Assembly (NCBI RefSeq): GCF_003841405.1
Contig: NZ_PXYA01000003.1
Span: forward strand, 124,001 to 188,000
Source of the DNA: Tetragenococcus halophilus subsp. halophilus DSM 20339
GTDB lineage: Bacteria > Bacillota > Bacilli > Lactobacillales > Enterococcaceae
Length of the DNA: 64,000 nt
Direction: 5' to 3'
The notes below the pieces were generated by a model. That model saw nothing but the letters and a program-made list of their open reading frames with translations. It was not told the origin of the DNA and searched no databases. Shown one piece after another: positions 19,658 through 29,080 of the stretch. Each line of letters opens with the position of its first letter. The stretch's first letter is position 1. The position numbers and the translations under genes are program-made.

Positions 19658-20110
19658 TTATTGAACATACTTTTGTAAGCTCTGAAATAAAATCTCTCGA
19701 TCTTGCATTGTTTTAGCGATCATTAGAATGTTATCGTCATCATTTAAGATCGCAAATAAGGCTCCATCAAAACATTTATCGATCAAATTCGCAATCGCCG
19801 AAGCATTACCAGGCAAAGTTTTCAAGCTAACAAATTTATCCATTTGATCGATCGATACAAAAGCATTCTTTAATAGTTTATTTAATTTTTCATTCATGTC
19901 CTCGTCTGATTCTACAGGAATACTATAACGATAGCCACCACTTGCTGCTGGAACTTTAATCAATTTTAATTCTTTGATATCCCTTGATACAGTAGCTTGT
20001 GTAACTTCAGCATTATGTGCTTGTAAAGCCGCAACTAGTTCTTCTTGTTTTTGAATATTTTCTTCTTCCAGTAGTTCAACGATCAGCTGTTGTCGTTCTT
20101 CTTTTCGCAT
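19658..20110 (-). CDS. argR: Arginine repressor ArgR/AhrC
   Basis: This is an arginine-responsive hexameric regulator. From ATG 20110, which has AGGAGG 6 bases upstream, it has 150 residues. The N-terminal winged helix contains VTQATVSRDIKELKLIKV, and the C-terminal arginine-binding domain has NASAIANLIDKC and ILNDDDNILMIA. Enterococci often have more than one ArgR paralogue. This one sits in the recN locus and corresponds to the AhrC-type copy (by context). Confidence 0.95.
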   Translation of the reverse strand: MRKEERQQLIVELLEEENIQKQEELVAALQAHNAEVTQATVSRDIKELKLIKVPAASGGYRYSIPVESDEDMNEKLNKLLKNAFVSIDQMDKFVSLKTLPGNASAIANLIDKCFDGALFAILNDDDNILMIAKTMQDREILFQSLQKYVQ

Positions 20111-20236
20111 TTTGCTCCTCCTGATAAAATTATTTATTTTATTCAAAATTTTTTCTAAATCGTATTTATCATAGCTCATTTTACATCATAAGAAAAGCTA
20201 GAGACGCGCATCCTTACTAAAACAAATAATAAAGCC

Positions 20237-20272
20237 ATAAAAAAAGAAACGCATTTATTACGTTTCTTTTTT
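20237..20272 (-). terminator. Terminator after tlyA
   Basis: On the minus strand, arms AAAAGAAACG and CGTTTCTTTT flank a 9-base loop and continue into a T-run, directly at the tlyA stop. It separates the folD-tlyA operon from argR-recN. Confidence 0.85.
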
Positions 20273-21086
20273 ATTTATCCAATTTATCATGAGCTTTAGC
20301 AACTAACTGACTAATACTTATATCTGATTGATTGATGCCCAATTGTTCTGATTTTTTCAAATGAACAATAAATTCAATATTTCCTTGACCACCTGTAACT
20401 GGCGAATAATCTATAGCTTCTACATCGTAGTTTTTTTGCAAGGCAAAGTTTAAGATATCCGCTAACACTTCTTGATGAACAAGCGGGTCATGTATAATTC
20501 CTTTTTTTCCAACAGAAGTTCTTCCCGCTTCAAATTGTGGTTTAATTAGTGCCATAACTTCCCCTTCATCTGTAAGGATTGGATGAAGAGCTGGTAAAAT
20601 TTTTTTTAACGAAATAAAGGACACGTCAATCGTAGCTATTTCAGGTTTCCCATAAGTAAAATCAGAAGGTTTGCAATAACGGAAATTTGTCCTTTCCATG
20701 ACAACAACACGTGTATCTTGTCTAATTTTCCAGGCTAGCTGATTATATCCGACATCAAGAGCATAACTTAACTTCGCACCATTTTGTAATGCACAGTCGG
20801 TAAAACCACCTGTGGAGGCGCCAATATCAAGTAAAATCTTGTTTTTTACTTGAAAATCAAATACTTTTAATGCCCTTTCTAACTTTAAACCACCTCTTGA
20901 AACATAAGGTAATTGTTCACCGATGAGTTTAAGCACAGTATCTTGCGGAATTTTCTCGCCAGCTTTATCTAAACGCTGATTTTTCTGCGTATAAACAGTC
21001 CCAGCCATCACGCCTCTTTTCGCTTGTTCTCGAGTTTCAAAAAGCCCTTGCTGGAAGGCCAAAACATCTACACGTTCTTTTTTCAT
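20271..21086 (-). CDS. tlyA: TlyA family rRNA (cytidine-2'-O)-methyltransferase
   Basis: This 271-residue protein has an N-terminal S4 RNA-binding domain (residues 1-65, RVDVLAFQQGLFETREQAKRG) and an FtsJ-type methyltransferase domain with LLDIGASTGGFTDCAL (SAM site) and ATIDVSFISL. TlyA enzymes methylate ribose in 16S and/or 23S rRNA; older entries call the family haemolysin A or YqxC. The start overlaps the ispA stop by 4 bases. The last gene of the folD-xseA-xseB-ispA-tlyA operon. Confidence 0.93.
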   Translation of the reverse strand: MKKERVDVLAFQQGLFETREQAKRGVMAGTVYTQKNQRLDKAGEKIPQDTVLKLIGEQLPYVSRGGLKLERALKVFDFQVKNKILLDIGASTGGFTDCALQNGAKLSYALDVGYNQLAWKIRQDTRVVVMERTNFRYCKPSDFTYGKPEIATIDVSFISLKKILPALHPILTDEGEVMALIKPQFEAGRTSVGKKGIIHDPLVHQEVLADILNFALQKNYDVEAIDYSPVTGGQGNIEFIVHLKKSEQLGINQSDISISQLVAKAHDKLDK

Positions 21087-21979
21087 TCCTTGCCTCTTTC
21101 TAATTCAAATAACTGAATAATCTCCTCTAATAGACCAGGGTTGAAACCATCTAAAGACAAATTTTCCAGTATAGCATATGCTTGTTCTAGTTCTGTGCTC
21201 AAAGCTGTTTTTGCTTGTTCTATTCCTAATAATCCAGGATATGTATTTTTTCCTGCTAGTTCGTCTTTTTGCGTTTTTTTGCCCATCTGTTCAGTTGTTG
21301 CTAATACATCAAGCAAGTCATCTCTTATCTGAAAAGCTAAACCTAAATGAGTGGCAAAATCATCTAATTGATTTAAAACTTCTTCATCCTGATCAGTTAA
21401 AATTCCACCACTAACCACAGCAAAACGAATCAAAGCACCTGTTTTTTTCTGATGAAGAGCTGTCAATTCAGAAAAAGATAAACTTTGTTGCTCACTTTGG
21501 ATATCATAAACTTGACCGGCAACCATCCCACGAGCTCCCGCTGATTTTGCCAACAGTTGCAACAAATGATTTTTCTTATGCGAAGCCAATTTAGTTTCAA
21601 CAACCAGTTCAAAAGCCCCAGTTAACAAGGAATCGCCAGCTAAAATAGCTAAAGCATCGCCAAAAATCACATGGTTGGTTGCTTGACCACGACGTAGATC
21701 ATCATCATCCATAGCAGGTAAATCATCATGGATAAGTGAATAGGTATGAACCATCTCTAATGCAGCAGCAACTTGATATACCTGCTTAGTAAGACCGTGC
21801 CCAAAAAATTCAACTGTAGCTAACACTAATAAAGGACGTATTCTCTTACCACCGGCATTGATGGAATATAGCATACTTTCTTTTAACTGTTCATTTTCAG
21901 CATGTGTTTGAACAAAATCTTTCAACTGTTTTTCTACTTTAGGTAATTCGCTTTCTTGCCAACTTGTTAAAACACTCAT
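21083..21979 (-). CDS. ispA: Polyprenyl synthetase, probable farnesyl diphosphate synthase
   Basis: The enzyme condenses isopentenyl diphosphate with allylic diphosphates to give farnesyl diphosphate. The first aspartate-rich motif is [14 protein letters not shown] (about residues 82-95) and the second is [18 protein letters not shown] is the usual substrate site. The 298 residues and the position after xseB match enterococcal ispA. It overlaps xseB and tlyA by 4 bases each. Confidence 0.94.
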   Translation of the reverse strand: MSVLTSWQESELPKVEKQLKDFVQTHAENEQLKESMLYSINAGGKRIRPLLVLATVEFFGHGLTKQVYQVAAALEMVHTYSLIHDDLPAMDDDDLRRGQATNHVIFGDALAILAGDSLLTGAFELVVETKLASHKKNHLLQLLAKSAGARGMVAGQVYDIQSEQQSLSFSELTALHQKKTGALIRFAVVSGGILTDQDEEVLNQLDDFATHLGLAFQIRDDLLDVLATTEQMGKKTQKDELAGKNTYPGLLGIEQAKTALSTELEQAYAILENLSLDGFNPGLLEEIIQLFELERGKE

Positions 21980-22197
21980 TGTTCTTCCTCTTCAAAGGGC
22001 TTTTCTTCTTCATCCTCAGTCATCATTTTGGTTAAAGTTTTTTCCGCCTTAGACAAAGTCTCCTTACATTGTTTACTCAACGCCATTCCTTTTTGAAAAG
22101 CGTCTAAAGCTTCTTCCAAAGGTACATCTCCTTGTTCTAGACGATTAACAATTTTTTCCAATTCTTCCAAAGACTCTTCAAATGTTGCCTCTGCCAT
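21976..22197 (-). CDS. xseB: Exodeoxyribonuclease VII small subunit
   Basis: XseB is the small subunit of exonuclease VII. From ATG 22197, with AGGAGG 6 bases upstream, it has 73 residues. It begins [21 protein letters not shown], continues with [15 protein letters not shown], and ends acidic. It starts inside the end of xseA and overlaps ispA, so it is translationally coupled on both sides. Confidence 0.95.
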   Translation of the reverse strand: MAEATFEESLEELEKIVNRLEQGDVPLEEALDAFQKGMALSKQCKETLSKAEKTLTKMMTEDEEEKPFEEEEQ

Positions 22198-23524
22198 CTT
22201 CATCCTCCTCAATCTCAATCACTTTTGTTTGTACTCGACCATCTTTATAATGAATATTCAAGTGATCATTTTTGGCTAATTCGTGAACAGATTTTACTAC
22301 TTTTGTATCCTTAGTTGTATAACTATACCCTCGCCCCATGATTTTTAGCGGGCTTAATAAATCTAGCGCTTGTACGGTCTGCTCAAAGGCCTGTTGTTTG
22401 ATCGTCATCATTTGCTGTGCTCGATTTTTTAAGCGTTCTTTTAAATATTCTACCTCTTGATTTGCTTCTTTTACCCTTGTATGAGGTGCTACTTGCTTAA
22501 ACCGATAATCTATTTGTGTATAATTTTTCTCTTTTTCATAAACCAGACGCTGTAAGCTTTGATGCATACGTTGGTTAAGTTGATCCAACTTAATGGACTG
22601 TGCTTCATATAAGCGTTCTGGCTGACGAAAAATATATGAGTTTTGTATTCGTTGGAAACGCTCTTGTTTGCGCTGAATTTGTCGAATATAAGCCTGTTGC
22701 AAGCGCGCCTGCTTTTCTTCAATACGTAAAATTTCTTCTGATAAAACGGGCACAGCAAGTTCCGCCGCAGCTGTTGGGGTTGCCGCACGAACATCAGCAA
22801 CTAAATCGGCGATCGTAGTATCCGTTTCATGACCAACAGAAGAAATGACAGGGATATCGCAAGCTACAATCGCTCTAGCCACTCGCTCTTCATTAAAAGG
22901 CCATAAATCTTCAATCGAACCACCACCGCGACCGATAATCACTGTATTAAAGTTTCCTTGTTCTTTTACGCGTTGTAAATTTTTTACAACATCGTCCGCT
23001 GCTTTTTCTCCTTGAACAACCGTTGGGAATAAAACAATTTGAGCGATAGGATATCTTCTTTTAGCAGTTGTCATAATATCACGGATAACCGCTCCACTAG
23101 GACTAGTCAAAACAGCGATCCGCTTAGGAAATCTAGGCAAAGTTTTTTTAGGCAATTGAAATAGCCCTTCAACTTCTAACTTTTTTTTCAACTGTTCATA
23201 GGCCTGGTATAAAGCGCCAATACCATCAGGTTGCATTTGATCAATATAAATTTGATAGTTTCCTGCTGTTTCATAAATAGAAAGACGGCCGACAACCATC
23301 ACTTTCATCCCTTCTTCAGGTTGAAAGTTTAATTTGCGAAAGGCATTTTTAAACATCACAGCCGAAATTTTCGCTTTATCATCTTTTATACTAAAATATT
23401 GATGATTCGGACGTAAACGAAAATTAGAGATTTCCCCTGTCAAAAATACCTTTTCCAAGTATGGATCAGCATCAAATTTTCTTTTTAAATATTTAGTAAG
23501 TGCACTGACTGTCAAATACTCCAT
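22178..23524 (-). CDS. xseA: Exodeoxyribonuclease VII large subunit
   Basis: XseA is the catalytic subunit of exonuclease VII, which degrades single-stranded DNA from both ends. The 448 residues begin with an OB fold ([16 protein letters not shown] onward) and contain the catalytic core with [24 protein letters not shown] and [18 protein letters not shown] long coiled-coil segment follows and the C-terminus includes [10 protein letters not shown]. It lies 3 bases after folD. Confidence 0.97.
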   Translation of the reverse strand: MEYLTVSALTKYLKRKFDADPYLEKVFLTGEISNFRLRPNHQYFSIKDDKAKISAVMFKNAFRKLNFQPEEGMKVMVVGRLSIYETAGNYQIYIDQMQPDGIGALYQAYEQLKKKLEVEGLFQLPKKTLPRFPKRIAVLTSPSGAVIRDIMTTAKRRYPIAQIVLFPTVVQGEKAADDVVKNLQRVKEQGNFNTVIIGRGGGSIEDLWPFNEERVARAIVACDIPVISSVGHETDTTIADLVADVRAATPTAAAELAVPVLSEEILRIEEKQARLQQAYIRQIQRKQERFQRIQNSYIFRQPERLYEAQSIKLDQLNQRMHQSLQRLVYEKEKNYTQIDYRFKQVAPHTRVKEANQEVEYLKERLKNRAQQMMTIKQQAFEQTVQALDLLSPLKIMGRGYSYTTKDTKVVKSVHELAKNDHLNIHYKDGRVQTKVIEIEEDEDGRGNI

Positions 23525-23527
23525 TAT

Positions 23528-24379
23528 CTAACTTAACTCCTGACGTTTACAAGCTTGAATTGTTTGCTGCATTAACATAGTAATCGTCATAGGACCGACA
23601 CCTTTAGGCACTGGCGTGATATAACTAGCTATAGGTTCGACTTCGTCAAATTTGACATCACCGATCAACTTGCCATTTTCATCGCGATTCATGCCTACAT
23701 CAATGACTACGGCTCCTTTTCTAACGAATTCTTTTGTGACAAAGTTTCCTTTTCCCACGGCCGAAACAATGATATCTGCTTGCTTGGCTAATGCTGCTAA
23801 GTTCTTAGTATAAGAATGTGCCATGGTTACCGTCGCATTTTTAGCTAAAAGTAATTGCGCCATTGGTTTGCCAACAATATTACTACGTCCAATCACAATA
23901 GCGTTTTTCTCGGATAATTTGATTTCATATGATTCAAACATCTTCATAATACCATAAGGCGTACAAGGAATCGCTTCTGCTTTGCCAGATAGAAGCTTTC
24001 CCATATTTATAGGATGGAAACCATCCACATCTTTTTTAGGATCTATATTAAGTAATACTTTCTCCTCGTCAATATGTTCTGGTAAGGGTAGTTGTACTAA
24101 GATTCCATGATAATGCGGGTTATCATTATATTTTTTGATTTCAATCAATAATTTTTCTTCGCTGATATCTGAGGGGTAATGTTCCAGTTTTGTATGAATA
24201 CCGATCTTTTGCGCAGCAATTTCTTTATTTTTTATATAGGTCTTACTTGCAGGATCATCCCCAACTAAAAAAACAACCAAAGCAGGAAACGCATTTTGTT
24301 TTCCTAACTTTTCAACTTCTAAACGCATTTGTTCTTGCATACTATCTGCTAATTGTCGACCATTTATCAATGTTGCCAT
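23528..24379 (-). CDS. folD: FolD, methylene-THF dehydrogenase/cyclohydrolase
   Basis: FolD interconverts methylene-, methenyl- and 10-formyl-tetrahydrofolate in one-carbon metabolism. The 283 residues show DDPASKTYIKNKEIAA (with the catalytic Lys), ILVQLPLPEHI, DVDGFHPINMG and the cofactor loop VIGRSNIVGKPMAQLL. It is first in the folD-xseA-xseB-ispA-tlyA operon. Confidence 0.97.
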   Translation of the reverse strand: MATLINGRQLADSMQEQMRLEVEKLGKQNAFPALVVFLVGDDPASKTYIKNKEIAAQKIGIHTKLEHYPSDISEEKLLIEIKKYNDNPHYHGILVQLPLPEHIDEEKVLLNIDPKKDVDGFHPINMGKLLSGKAEAIPCTPYGIMKMFESYEIKLSEKNAIVIGRSNIVGKPMAQLLLAKNATVTMAHSYTKNLAALAKQADIIVSAVGKGNFVTKEFVRKGAVVIDVGMNRDENGKLIGDVKFDEVEPIASYITPVPKGVGPMTITMLMQQTIQACKRQELS

Positions 24380-24409
24380 TATCGTTCACTCCCTCAAATC
24401 ATCTTTTTT

Positions 24410-24438
24410 ATTCTAGCATAACTTTACTTTTAAATAAA
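24410..24438 (-). promoter_or_regulatory. Putative folD promoter
   Basis: The minus strand has an extended -10 (TGCTAGAAT, with TAGAAT at 24410-24415) and a weak -35 (TTTATT, 24433-24438) 17 bases upstream. The -35 overlaps the T-rich tail of the nusB terminator. Confidence 0.5.
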
Positions 24439-24464
24439 AGAAGCTAGCATCACAAGCTAGCCTC
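24432..24464 (-). terminator. Terminator overlapping the nusB stop codon
   Basis: Minus-strand arms GAGGCTAGC and GCTAGCTTC (one G-T pair) flank a 7-base loop that contains the nusB TGA stop, followed by TTTTATTT. The last codons of nusB thus form the terminator stem. Confidence 0.75.
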
Positions 24465-24899
24465 AATTTCCGTATTTACTGCCGATAAAATACCGTTGAC
24501 AAATTTGTGCGAATTTTCATCACTGAAAGTTTTTGCTAATTCGATTGCTTCATTCAATGCTACTCTATTAGGGGTATCATCTACATACAACATTTCAAAT
24601 AAAGCAATGCGTAAAACGACTAAATCCATTTTAGATAGCCTTTCAAGACGCCATCCTTTACGTAAGTGATTTTTTATTCTTTCATCAAGTTCCGCTTTTT
24701 TTTCACAAACCCCTGTAACTAAAAGATCTAAATATGGCGGAACAAAATTTTCTTGCGCTTTATCAACGATTTCACTGTTTTCTAATTCTAGTGCTGCATC
24801 AATTGCGTCTTTTTTAGCTAACGATTGATTTATATCTAATGGAAATAAAGCTTGCACTGCTTTTTTCCTTATCTCATGTCTTGATAGTTCTTTACTCAT
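24450..24899 (-). CDS. nusB: Transcription antitermination factor NusB
   Basis: NusB binds NusE and boxA RNA in rRNA antitermination. From ATG 24899 (AGGAAG upstream) it has 149 residues; the open frame extends 7 codons further into the asp23 gene but without a ribosome-binding site. The family marks SRHEIRKKAVQALF at the start and RVALNEAIELAKTFSDENSHKFVNGIL near the end are clear. It overlaps the upstream gene by 8 bases. Confidence 0.96.
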   Translation of the reverse strand: MSKELSRHEIRKKAVQALFPLDINQSLAKKDAIDAALELENSEIVDKAQENFVPPYLDLLVTGVCEKKAELDERIKNHLRKGWRLERLSKMDLVVLRIALFEMLYVDDTPNRVALNEAIELAKTFSDENSHKFVNGILSAVNTEIEASL

Positions 24900-25317
24900 T
24901 TTCTTCCTCATCATTTTCAAAAAAATCGTCTAAATCCAACTGTTCCGTTTTTTCTGGAATAACTGCAACAATATGAATATTTACTTCAGCAAGCTCTACA
25001 TCTGTCATAAACAAGACTTGTTGTTTTACTCGGTTTTGTATATCCATTGCTACTTTAGGAACAGAAACACCATATTTCATGTAGGTATAGATATCAACTT
25101 TAATTCCAGTTTCGTCCATTGTTAAATAGACGCCTTTACCATAAGTAGATCGTCCTAAGAATTCAGTAACATTATTAGCAAAATTGCCTTGCATACGATA
25201 GACGCCTTCAACTTTTGAAGCAGCAATACCGATGACCACTTCGATCACCTCAGGAGCAATCACAATTTCTCCTAGTTCTTGATTTGCATCTAAAACAAAA
25301 TTCTTTTCATCAGCCAT
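24892..25317 (-). CDS. Asp23/Gls24 family protein (YqhY type)
   Basis: The 141-residue protein carries the Asp23 fold: IVIAPEVIEVVIGIAASKVEGVYRM at the start, GVYLTMDETGIKVDIYTYMKYG, and VAEVNIHIV-type strands later, ending in an acidic tail LDLDDFFENDEEENE. In Bacillus the homologue YqhY lies beside acetyl-CoA carboxylase genes; in enterococci it precedes nusB as here. The exact role is unknown. A GGAGG precedes the ATG. Confidence 0.9.
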   Translation of the reverse strand: MADEKNFVLDANQELGEIVIAPEVIEVVIGIAASKVEGVYRMQGNFANNVTEFLGRSTYGKGVYLTMDETGIKVDIYTYMKYGVSVPKVAMDIQNRVKQQVLFMTDVELAEVNIHIVAVIPEKTEQLDLDDFFENDEEENE

Positions 25318-25417
25318 TTAGATTCCTCCATTTTAGGATTGCTTTTCATTTTTAGTTTATCATTTAATTACTAGATAAGCTATGCTAAAACTTTTCAAAC
25401 GCCAAAACTTGAAAAAT

Positions 25418-26482
25418 TTATAAAATAATCAGTTCTTTGGGCGATTGCGTTAATATTTCATTTCCAGTAGAAGTAATTAATAAATCATCTTCAATTCTGA
25501 CGCCACCAATATCTGGCAAATAAATACCAGGTTCATCGGTAATAACATTTCCAGGCACAAATGTTTTATCAGCTCGCATTGAAACATTGGGGCCTTCATG
25601 AATATCTAAACCAATACCATGGCCTGTTGAATGACCAAACGCTTCGCCATAACCAAATGAGGCGATGTAATCACGAGCAACAGCATCTAATTCGATACCA
25701 CTTATACCAGGCTTAGCTGCTTCAATTACTTTCAATTGGGCGTCTAATACAATTTGATAAATTTCTTTTAACTGTTCTCCCGGATCACCAATAGCAAAAG
25801 TCCGGGTCATATCAGAAACATAGCCTTCATAATAACAACCAAAGTCTAGTGTAATAATATCGCTTTGTTCAATTGTCTTATTACTTGCCACACCGTGAGG
25901 CATAGCAGAGCGTACTCCAGAAGCTACGATCGTTTCAAATGAAACGCCGCTAGCACCTAATGAGCGCATGAAAAAGTCTAATTGATTCGCGATTTCAATT
26001 TCAGTCATTCCCGGTTGAACCATTTTCAATATATGATCAAATGCTTGATCGGCAATACTGCAGGCTTGTTTAATCCTTGCAATTTCCTGGTCGTCTTTAA
26101 CTTCTCTTAAGCTTTCCAGAAGTCCTGAAATGGGCACTAATGAACTTTCAGTTATTAACTCTTCTAACAAGCTATATTCAGAAAAACTGATATAATCTTC
26201 TTCAAAAGCAAGCGTGTGCACTGCATTTTTTTCGACAAGTTCGGCTACTTTAGCAAAAATATTACCACTATTTTTTACGATCTCAAATCCTTGAGCTTGT
26301 TTAGCAGCTTGTTGTGTATATCTAAAATCTGTAACAAAAAAAGCTTGCTCTTTGGTTACAAGCGCTAAGCCTGTAGTTCCTGTAAAGTTTGTAAAATAGC
26401 GTAAATTATACGGGCTAGTAATTAAAAAGCCGTCTATTTCTTCTTGACTCATCTTTTCTTTCAAACGAGCTAACCGTGACAT
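25418..26482 (-). CDS. M24B family Xaa-Pro peptidase (YqhT/PepP type)
   Basis: This metallopeptidase cleaves peptides at proline. From ATG 26482 it has 354 residues; the open frame runs 27 codons further upstream, but that stretch overlaps a promoter. The metal ligands are in LDFGCYYEGYVSDMTRTF (two Asp), FGHSTGHGIGLDIHEGP (His) and TDEPGIYLPDIGGVRIEDD (two Glu). It is 100 bases upstream of the asp23 gene. In relatives efp lies in that gap; here it does not. Confidence 0.92.
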   Translation of the reverse strand: MSRLARLKEKMSQEEIDGFLITSPYNLRYFTNFTGTTGLALVTKEQAFFVTDFRYTQQAAKQAQGFEIVKNSGNIFAKVAELVEKNAVHTLAFEEDYISFSEYSLLEELITESSLVPISGLLESLREVKDDQEIARIKQACSIADQAFDHILKMVQPGMTEIEIANQLDFFMRSLGASGVSFETIVASGVRSAMPHGVASNKTIEQSDIITLDFGCYYEGYVSDMTRTFAIGDPGEQLKEIYQIVLDAQLKVIEAAKPGISGIELDAVARDYIASFGYGEAFGHSTGHGIGLDIHEGPNVSMRADKTFVPGNVITDEPGIYLPDIGGVRIEDDLLITSTGNEILTQSPKELIIL

Positions 26483-26516
26483 ATTTATTTCCTTCTTTCC
26501 GTGTGAGTTCTTTTTT

Positions 26517-26544
26517 ATTATAGCAAACTTCACTAATAAGTTAA
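26517..26544 (-). promoter_or_regulatory. Putative promoter of the M24B peptidase gene
   Basis: The minus strand has TATAAT (26517-26522) preceded by TGC, an extended -10, and TTAACT (26539-26544) 16 bases upstream. Its distance to ATG 26482 is about 35 bases, supporting that start. Confidence 0.6.
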
Positions 26545-26579
26545 ACGAGTTAAATTTATCCATAAATGATAAACAGACG

Positions 26580-26676
26580 AAATAACCGAACTATGAATAG
26601 AGATATTTAAACACTCCAGTAGAAGCTTGTCGTAATTTTTCGACAATAAATCTCATCAAACATAGTTCGGTTATTT
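26580..26676 (-). repeat. Structured intergenic element B with CCGAACTAT arms
   Basis: Perfect 16-bp arms (AAATAACCGAACTATG at 26580-26595 and its complement at 26661-26676) enclose about 65 bases. Read on the minus strand, a second stem GAGAT/ATCTC and an inner stem TTGTCG/CGACAA lie inside. The element starts right after the stop of the gene at 26677. It matches element A at 49422-49501 in the outer arm and next bases, with compensatory changes in the second stem. It may be a terminator, a small RNA or a mobile miniature repeat. Confidence 0.7.
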
Positions 26677-27219
26677 TTATTTATTTTCATCTCGTAAACT
26701 TAGCGGTTTATCTAATATTTCCTTGTAGATCATAGCATTTACTAAATTCTTTTTCCCAAGATAAGCCTTTTTTGACTGTTTCTTTGTGCTAGGCTTTTTT
26801 GAACTAAGCTGATTGGCTGATTTTATCGTTTGTCGTTTATTCAAAGAATCACGGCTAGTTTGTGCAACATTTGCTCGTTGTTGTCTAATTCGTTCTGGTT
26901 TTTGTTGTGTCGTTTTAGCTACATTTTTTTGATTAACAGTTTCTGTTTGCCGATTACGCTGTCTATTGGCATTCCTCTTTTGTTTTGCTTGTTGTGACTC
27001 TTTGTTCATTTGACTTGTGGCTCCTTTCCTATTGCTTTTGTTAGAACCGTCTTGTGAAGAAGAAGCCTTTTTATCACTATGATTTTGCTTTCTTTGTTTT
27101 TTCGAATTTCGCTTCCTTCCCAGATTCACCACAAACAAAAGCAAAACAATAATTAACCCAAGATTATCTAAGAGAAACTGAATCATTGAATCCAAAAAAT
27201 TAAACATAGAATCACTCAT
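26677..27219 (-). CDS. Unknown membrane-anchored, Lys/Gln/Asn-rich basic protein
   Basis: I do not recognise this 180-residue protein. One N-terminal membrane helix ([13 protein letters not shown], about residues 20-32) is followed by about 120 residues of highly basic, low-complexity sequence rich in Lys, Arg, Gln, Asn and Ser. A more ordered C-terminal stretch [20 protein letters not shown] closes it. The start overlaps the floA stop by 8 bases, so it is coupled to floA and may work at the same membrane domains (inference). The ribosome-binding site is weak; ATG at 27207 is an alternative start. Confidence 0.7.
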   Translation of the reverse strand: MSDSMFNFLDSMIQFLLDNLGLIIVLLLFVVNLGRKRNSKKQRKQNHSDKKASSSQDGSNKSNRKGATSQMNKESQQAKQKRNANRQRNRQTETVNQKNVAKTTQQKPERIRQQRANVAQTSRDSLNKRQTIKSANQLSSKKPSTKKQSKKAYLGKKNLVNAMIYKEILDKPLSLRDENK

Positions 27220-28189
27220 TTTCTGACTGATCTGCTTGACCTGAAATAGACTTTCTCATTTCAGTATCTGATTCGACATTTTGCAGTTTGTAATAATCCA
27301 TAACACCTAAATTTCCTTGACGTAAAGCTTCGGCCATCGCTAATGGAACTTTGGATTCAGCTTGTACCACTTCTGCACGCATTTCTTGTTCTTGAGCAAT
27401 TGCCATGGAACGACGTTCTTCAGCTTTTGCTTGCGCGATGTTCTTATCGGCTTCAGATTGATCCGTTTGTAATTGCGCACCAATATTACGGCCTACATCT
27501 ACATCTGCAATATCAATAGATAAGATTTCAAAAGCAGTTCCTGAATCAAGCCCCTTTTTCAAGACCGTTTGTGACATAGAATCTGGATTTTCTAATACCT
27601 CTTCGTGCTTTTCAGAAGAACCAACAGTAGTAACAATTCCTTCACCCACACGAGCAATAATTGTATCTTCGCCAGCACCACCAACTAAACGTTCAATGTT
27701 TGCACGAACGGTTACTTTAGCTTTTACGATAAGTTCAATCCCGTTTTGAGCTACAGCTGACACTTTAGGTGTTTCAATTACTTTAGGATTTACAGAAACT
27801 TGAACTGCTTCAAAAACATCCCGTCCTGCTAAATCAATCGCCGCCGCTTTTTCAAATTCCAGATCGATCTCTGCTCGTTGTGAAGCGATCAATGCATCGA
27901 TCACTCTGTCTACATTCCCACCAGCTAAATAGTGCGCTTCTAGTTGATTCGTTGAAAGTGACAATCCGGCTTTTGTGGCTTTGATTAGTGGACGAATGAT
28001 CCGATGCGGGTTGACCCGACGCAACCGCATGCCAATCAAAGTACCGATACCAACCTTCACACCTGAAAAGTATGCTGTAACCCATAATCCAACAGGTACA
28101 AACCGCAAGAAAATGATCAGCAAAATAACAATAACAATAGCAGCAATCACTATCCCGATAAAGCCGCCCCCAAATTGTAAATCATTCAT
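27212..28189 (-). CDS. floA: Flotillin-like protein FloA
   Basis: FloA scaffolds functional membrane microdomains. From ATG 28189 (GGAGG 8 bases upstream) it has 325 residues. An N-terminal membrane segment ([20 protein letters not shown]) is followed by the SPFH-like domain ([39 protein letters not shown]), the [12 protein letters not shown] loop, and a C-terminal coiled coil with [17 protein letters not shown]. It directly follows the NfeD-like gene, the usual pairing. Confidence 0.95.
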   Translation of the reverse strand: MNDLQFGGGFIGIVIAAIVIVILLIIFLRFVPVGLWVTAYFSGVKVGIGTLIGMRLRRVNPHRIIRPLIKATKAGLSLSTNQLEAHYLAGGNVDRVIDALIASQRAEIDLEFEKAAAIDLAGRDVFEAVQVSVNPKVIETPKVSAVAQNGIELIVKAKVTVRANIERLVGGAGEDTIIARVGEGIVTTVGSSEKHEEVLENPDSMSQTVLKKGLDSGTAFEILSIDIADVDVGRNIGAQLQTDQSEADKNIAQAKAEERRSMAIAQEQEMRAEVVQAESKVPLAMAEALRQGNLGVMDYYKLQNVESDTEMRKSISGQADQSENE

Positions 28190-28193
28190 AAAT

Positions 28194-28820
28194 TTATCCT
28201 CCATCCTTCATTTTTTGACTTCTTACTAAAATCTTTGTCCCTTGAATTTTTTCAATAACAATAGGCGTTCCAATCGAAATAAACTCTTCTGCACTTAAAA
28301 CATCAAACAAAGGTCCATTCTCTTCACCAAACGTTGCTTTTCCCGAAGGCCTTAATGGTGTTTTTGCTGTTCCAGTTAGGCCTGGATAAAGGTTGGGTGA
28401 CTGATCACCTGTCTTAGTTTTACTACCAGCAGGCAAATCTGTTTGTAAGACCAGTTTATTCACATTCGTCAAGGAGTAGCCTCTTTTTGCCAGATATACT
28501 ACCAAAGCAGTTGTGATAATAACGGCCATACTCAAATCTCGAATCGTCTGCATTAAATCGCCAACTGTCCAATACAAACCAGCTATTAGTAAAATAGCAC
28601 CTAATACGCCCGTTATTCCAAATTCTGGTATGAAAATCTCGAAAACAATTAAAAGTAATCCGAAAATAAATAACACAAGAGGAATCCAATTTTCTACCCC
28701 GATAGCGTAAAAGTAAACAGTAAAACTAGCAAGTGTCACAAGAGAGGCAATTTTAGTAAGCGGTGTTAATACAGCTAACGCTAAACCAATAAACCCGATC
28801 GTGAGCAACAAACTTTCCAT
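28194..28820 (-). CDS. NfeD-like membrane protein, FloA partner
   Basis: NfeD-like proteins accompany flotillins. The 208-residue protein has about four to five membrane helices (to about residue 115) including the family stretch [24 protein letters not shown]-terminal OB fold follows (about 140-205) with [18 protein letters not shown] and [17 protein letters not shown]. It is the short-type NfeD without the serine-protease domain. The stop nearly touches the floA start. Confidence 0.9.
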   Translation of the reverse strand: MESLLLTIGFIGLALAVLTPLTKIASLVTLASFTVYFYAIGVENWIPLVLFIFGLLLIVFEIFIPEFGITGVLGAILLIAGLYWTVGDLMQTIRDLSMAVIITTALVVYLAKRGYSLTNVNKLVLQTDLPAGSKTKTGDQSPNLYPGLTGTAKTPLRPSGKATFGEENGPLFDVLSAEEFISIGTPIVIEKIQGTKILVRSQKMKDGG

Positions 28821-29021
28821 AACTCTTGCCTCCTTTATCTTTATCTACATATTTCCTACAACTACTCACATATTTATCATATCATGTTTTTTCAAAGATG
28901 TATTGCTATTTTTGCCAGAAGTTTAAATAAGAGCCGCGGTTTTTTTCCCATATTTACGCTGAGACTATTTATAGTAAAATCGTATTGATCAATAATTCCA
29001 GAGAACTATTTTAACTATTAA

Positions 29022-29068
29022 GAAAAAAAGCCCATAAGAAAAATAAATTTCCCTTATGAGCTAATAAA
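29022..29068 (-). terminator. Terminator at the end of the mannose PTS operon
   Basis: Minus-strand arms GCTCATAAG (29053-29061) and CTTATGGGC (29030-29038), with one wobble pair, are followed by seven T. It lies 20 bases after the manO stop. Between here and the NfeD-like gene (about 28821-29020) I see no gene. Confidence 0.85.
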
Positions 29069-29080
29069 AAATACTCTCAT

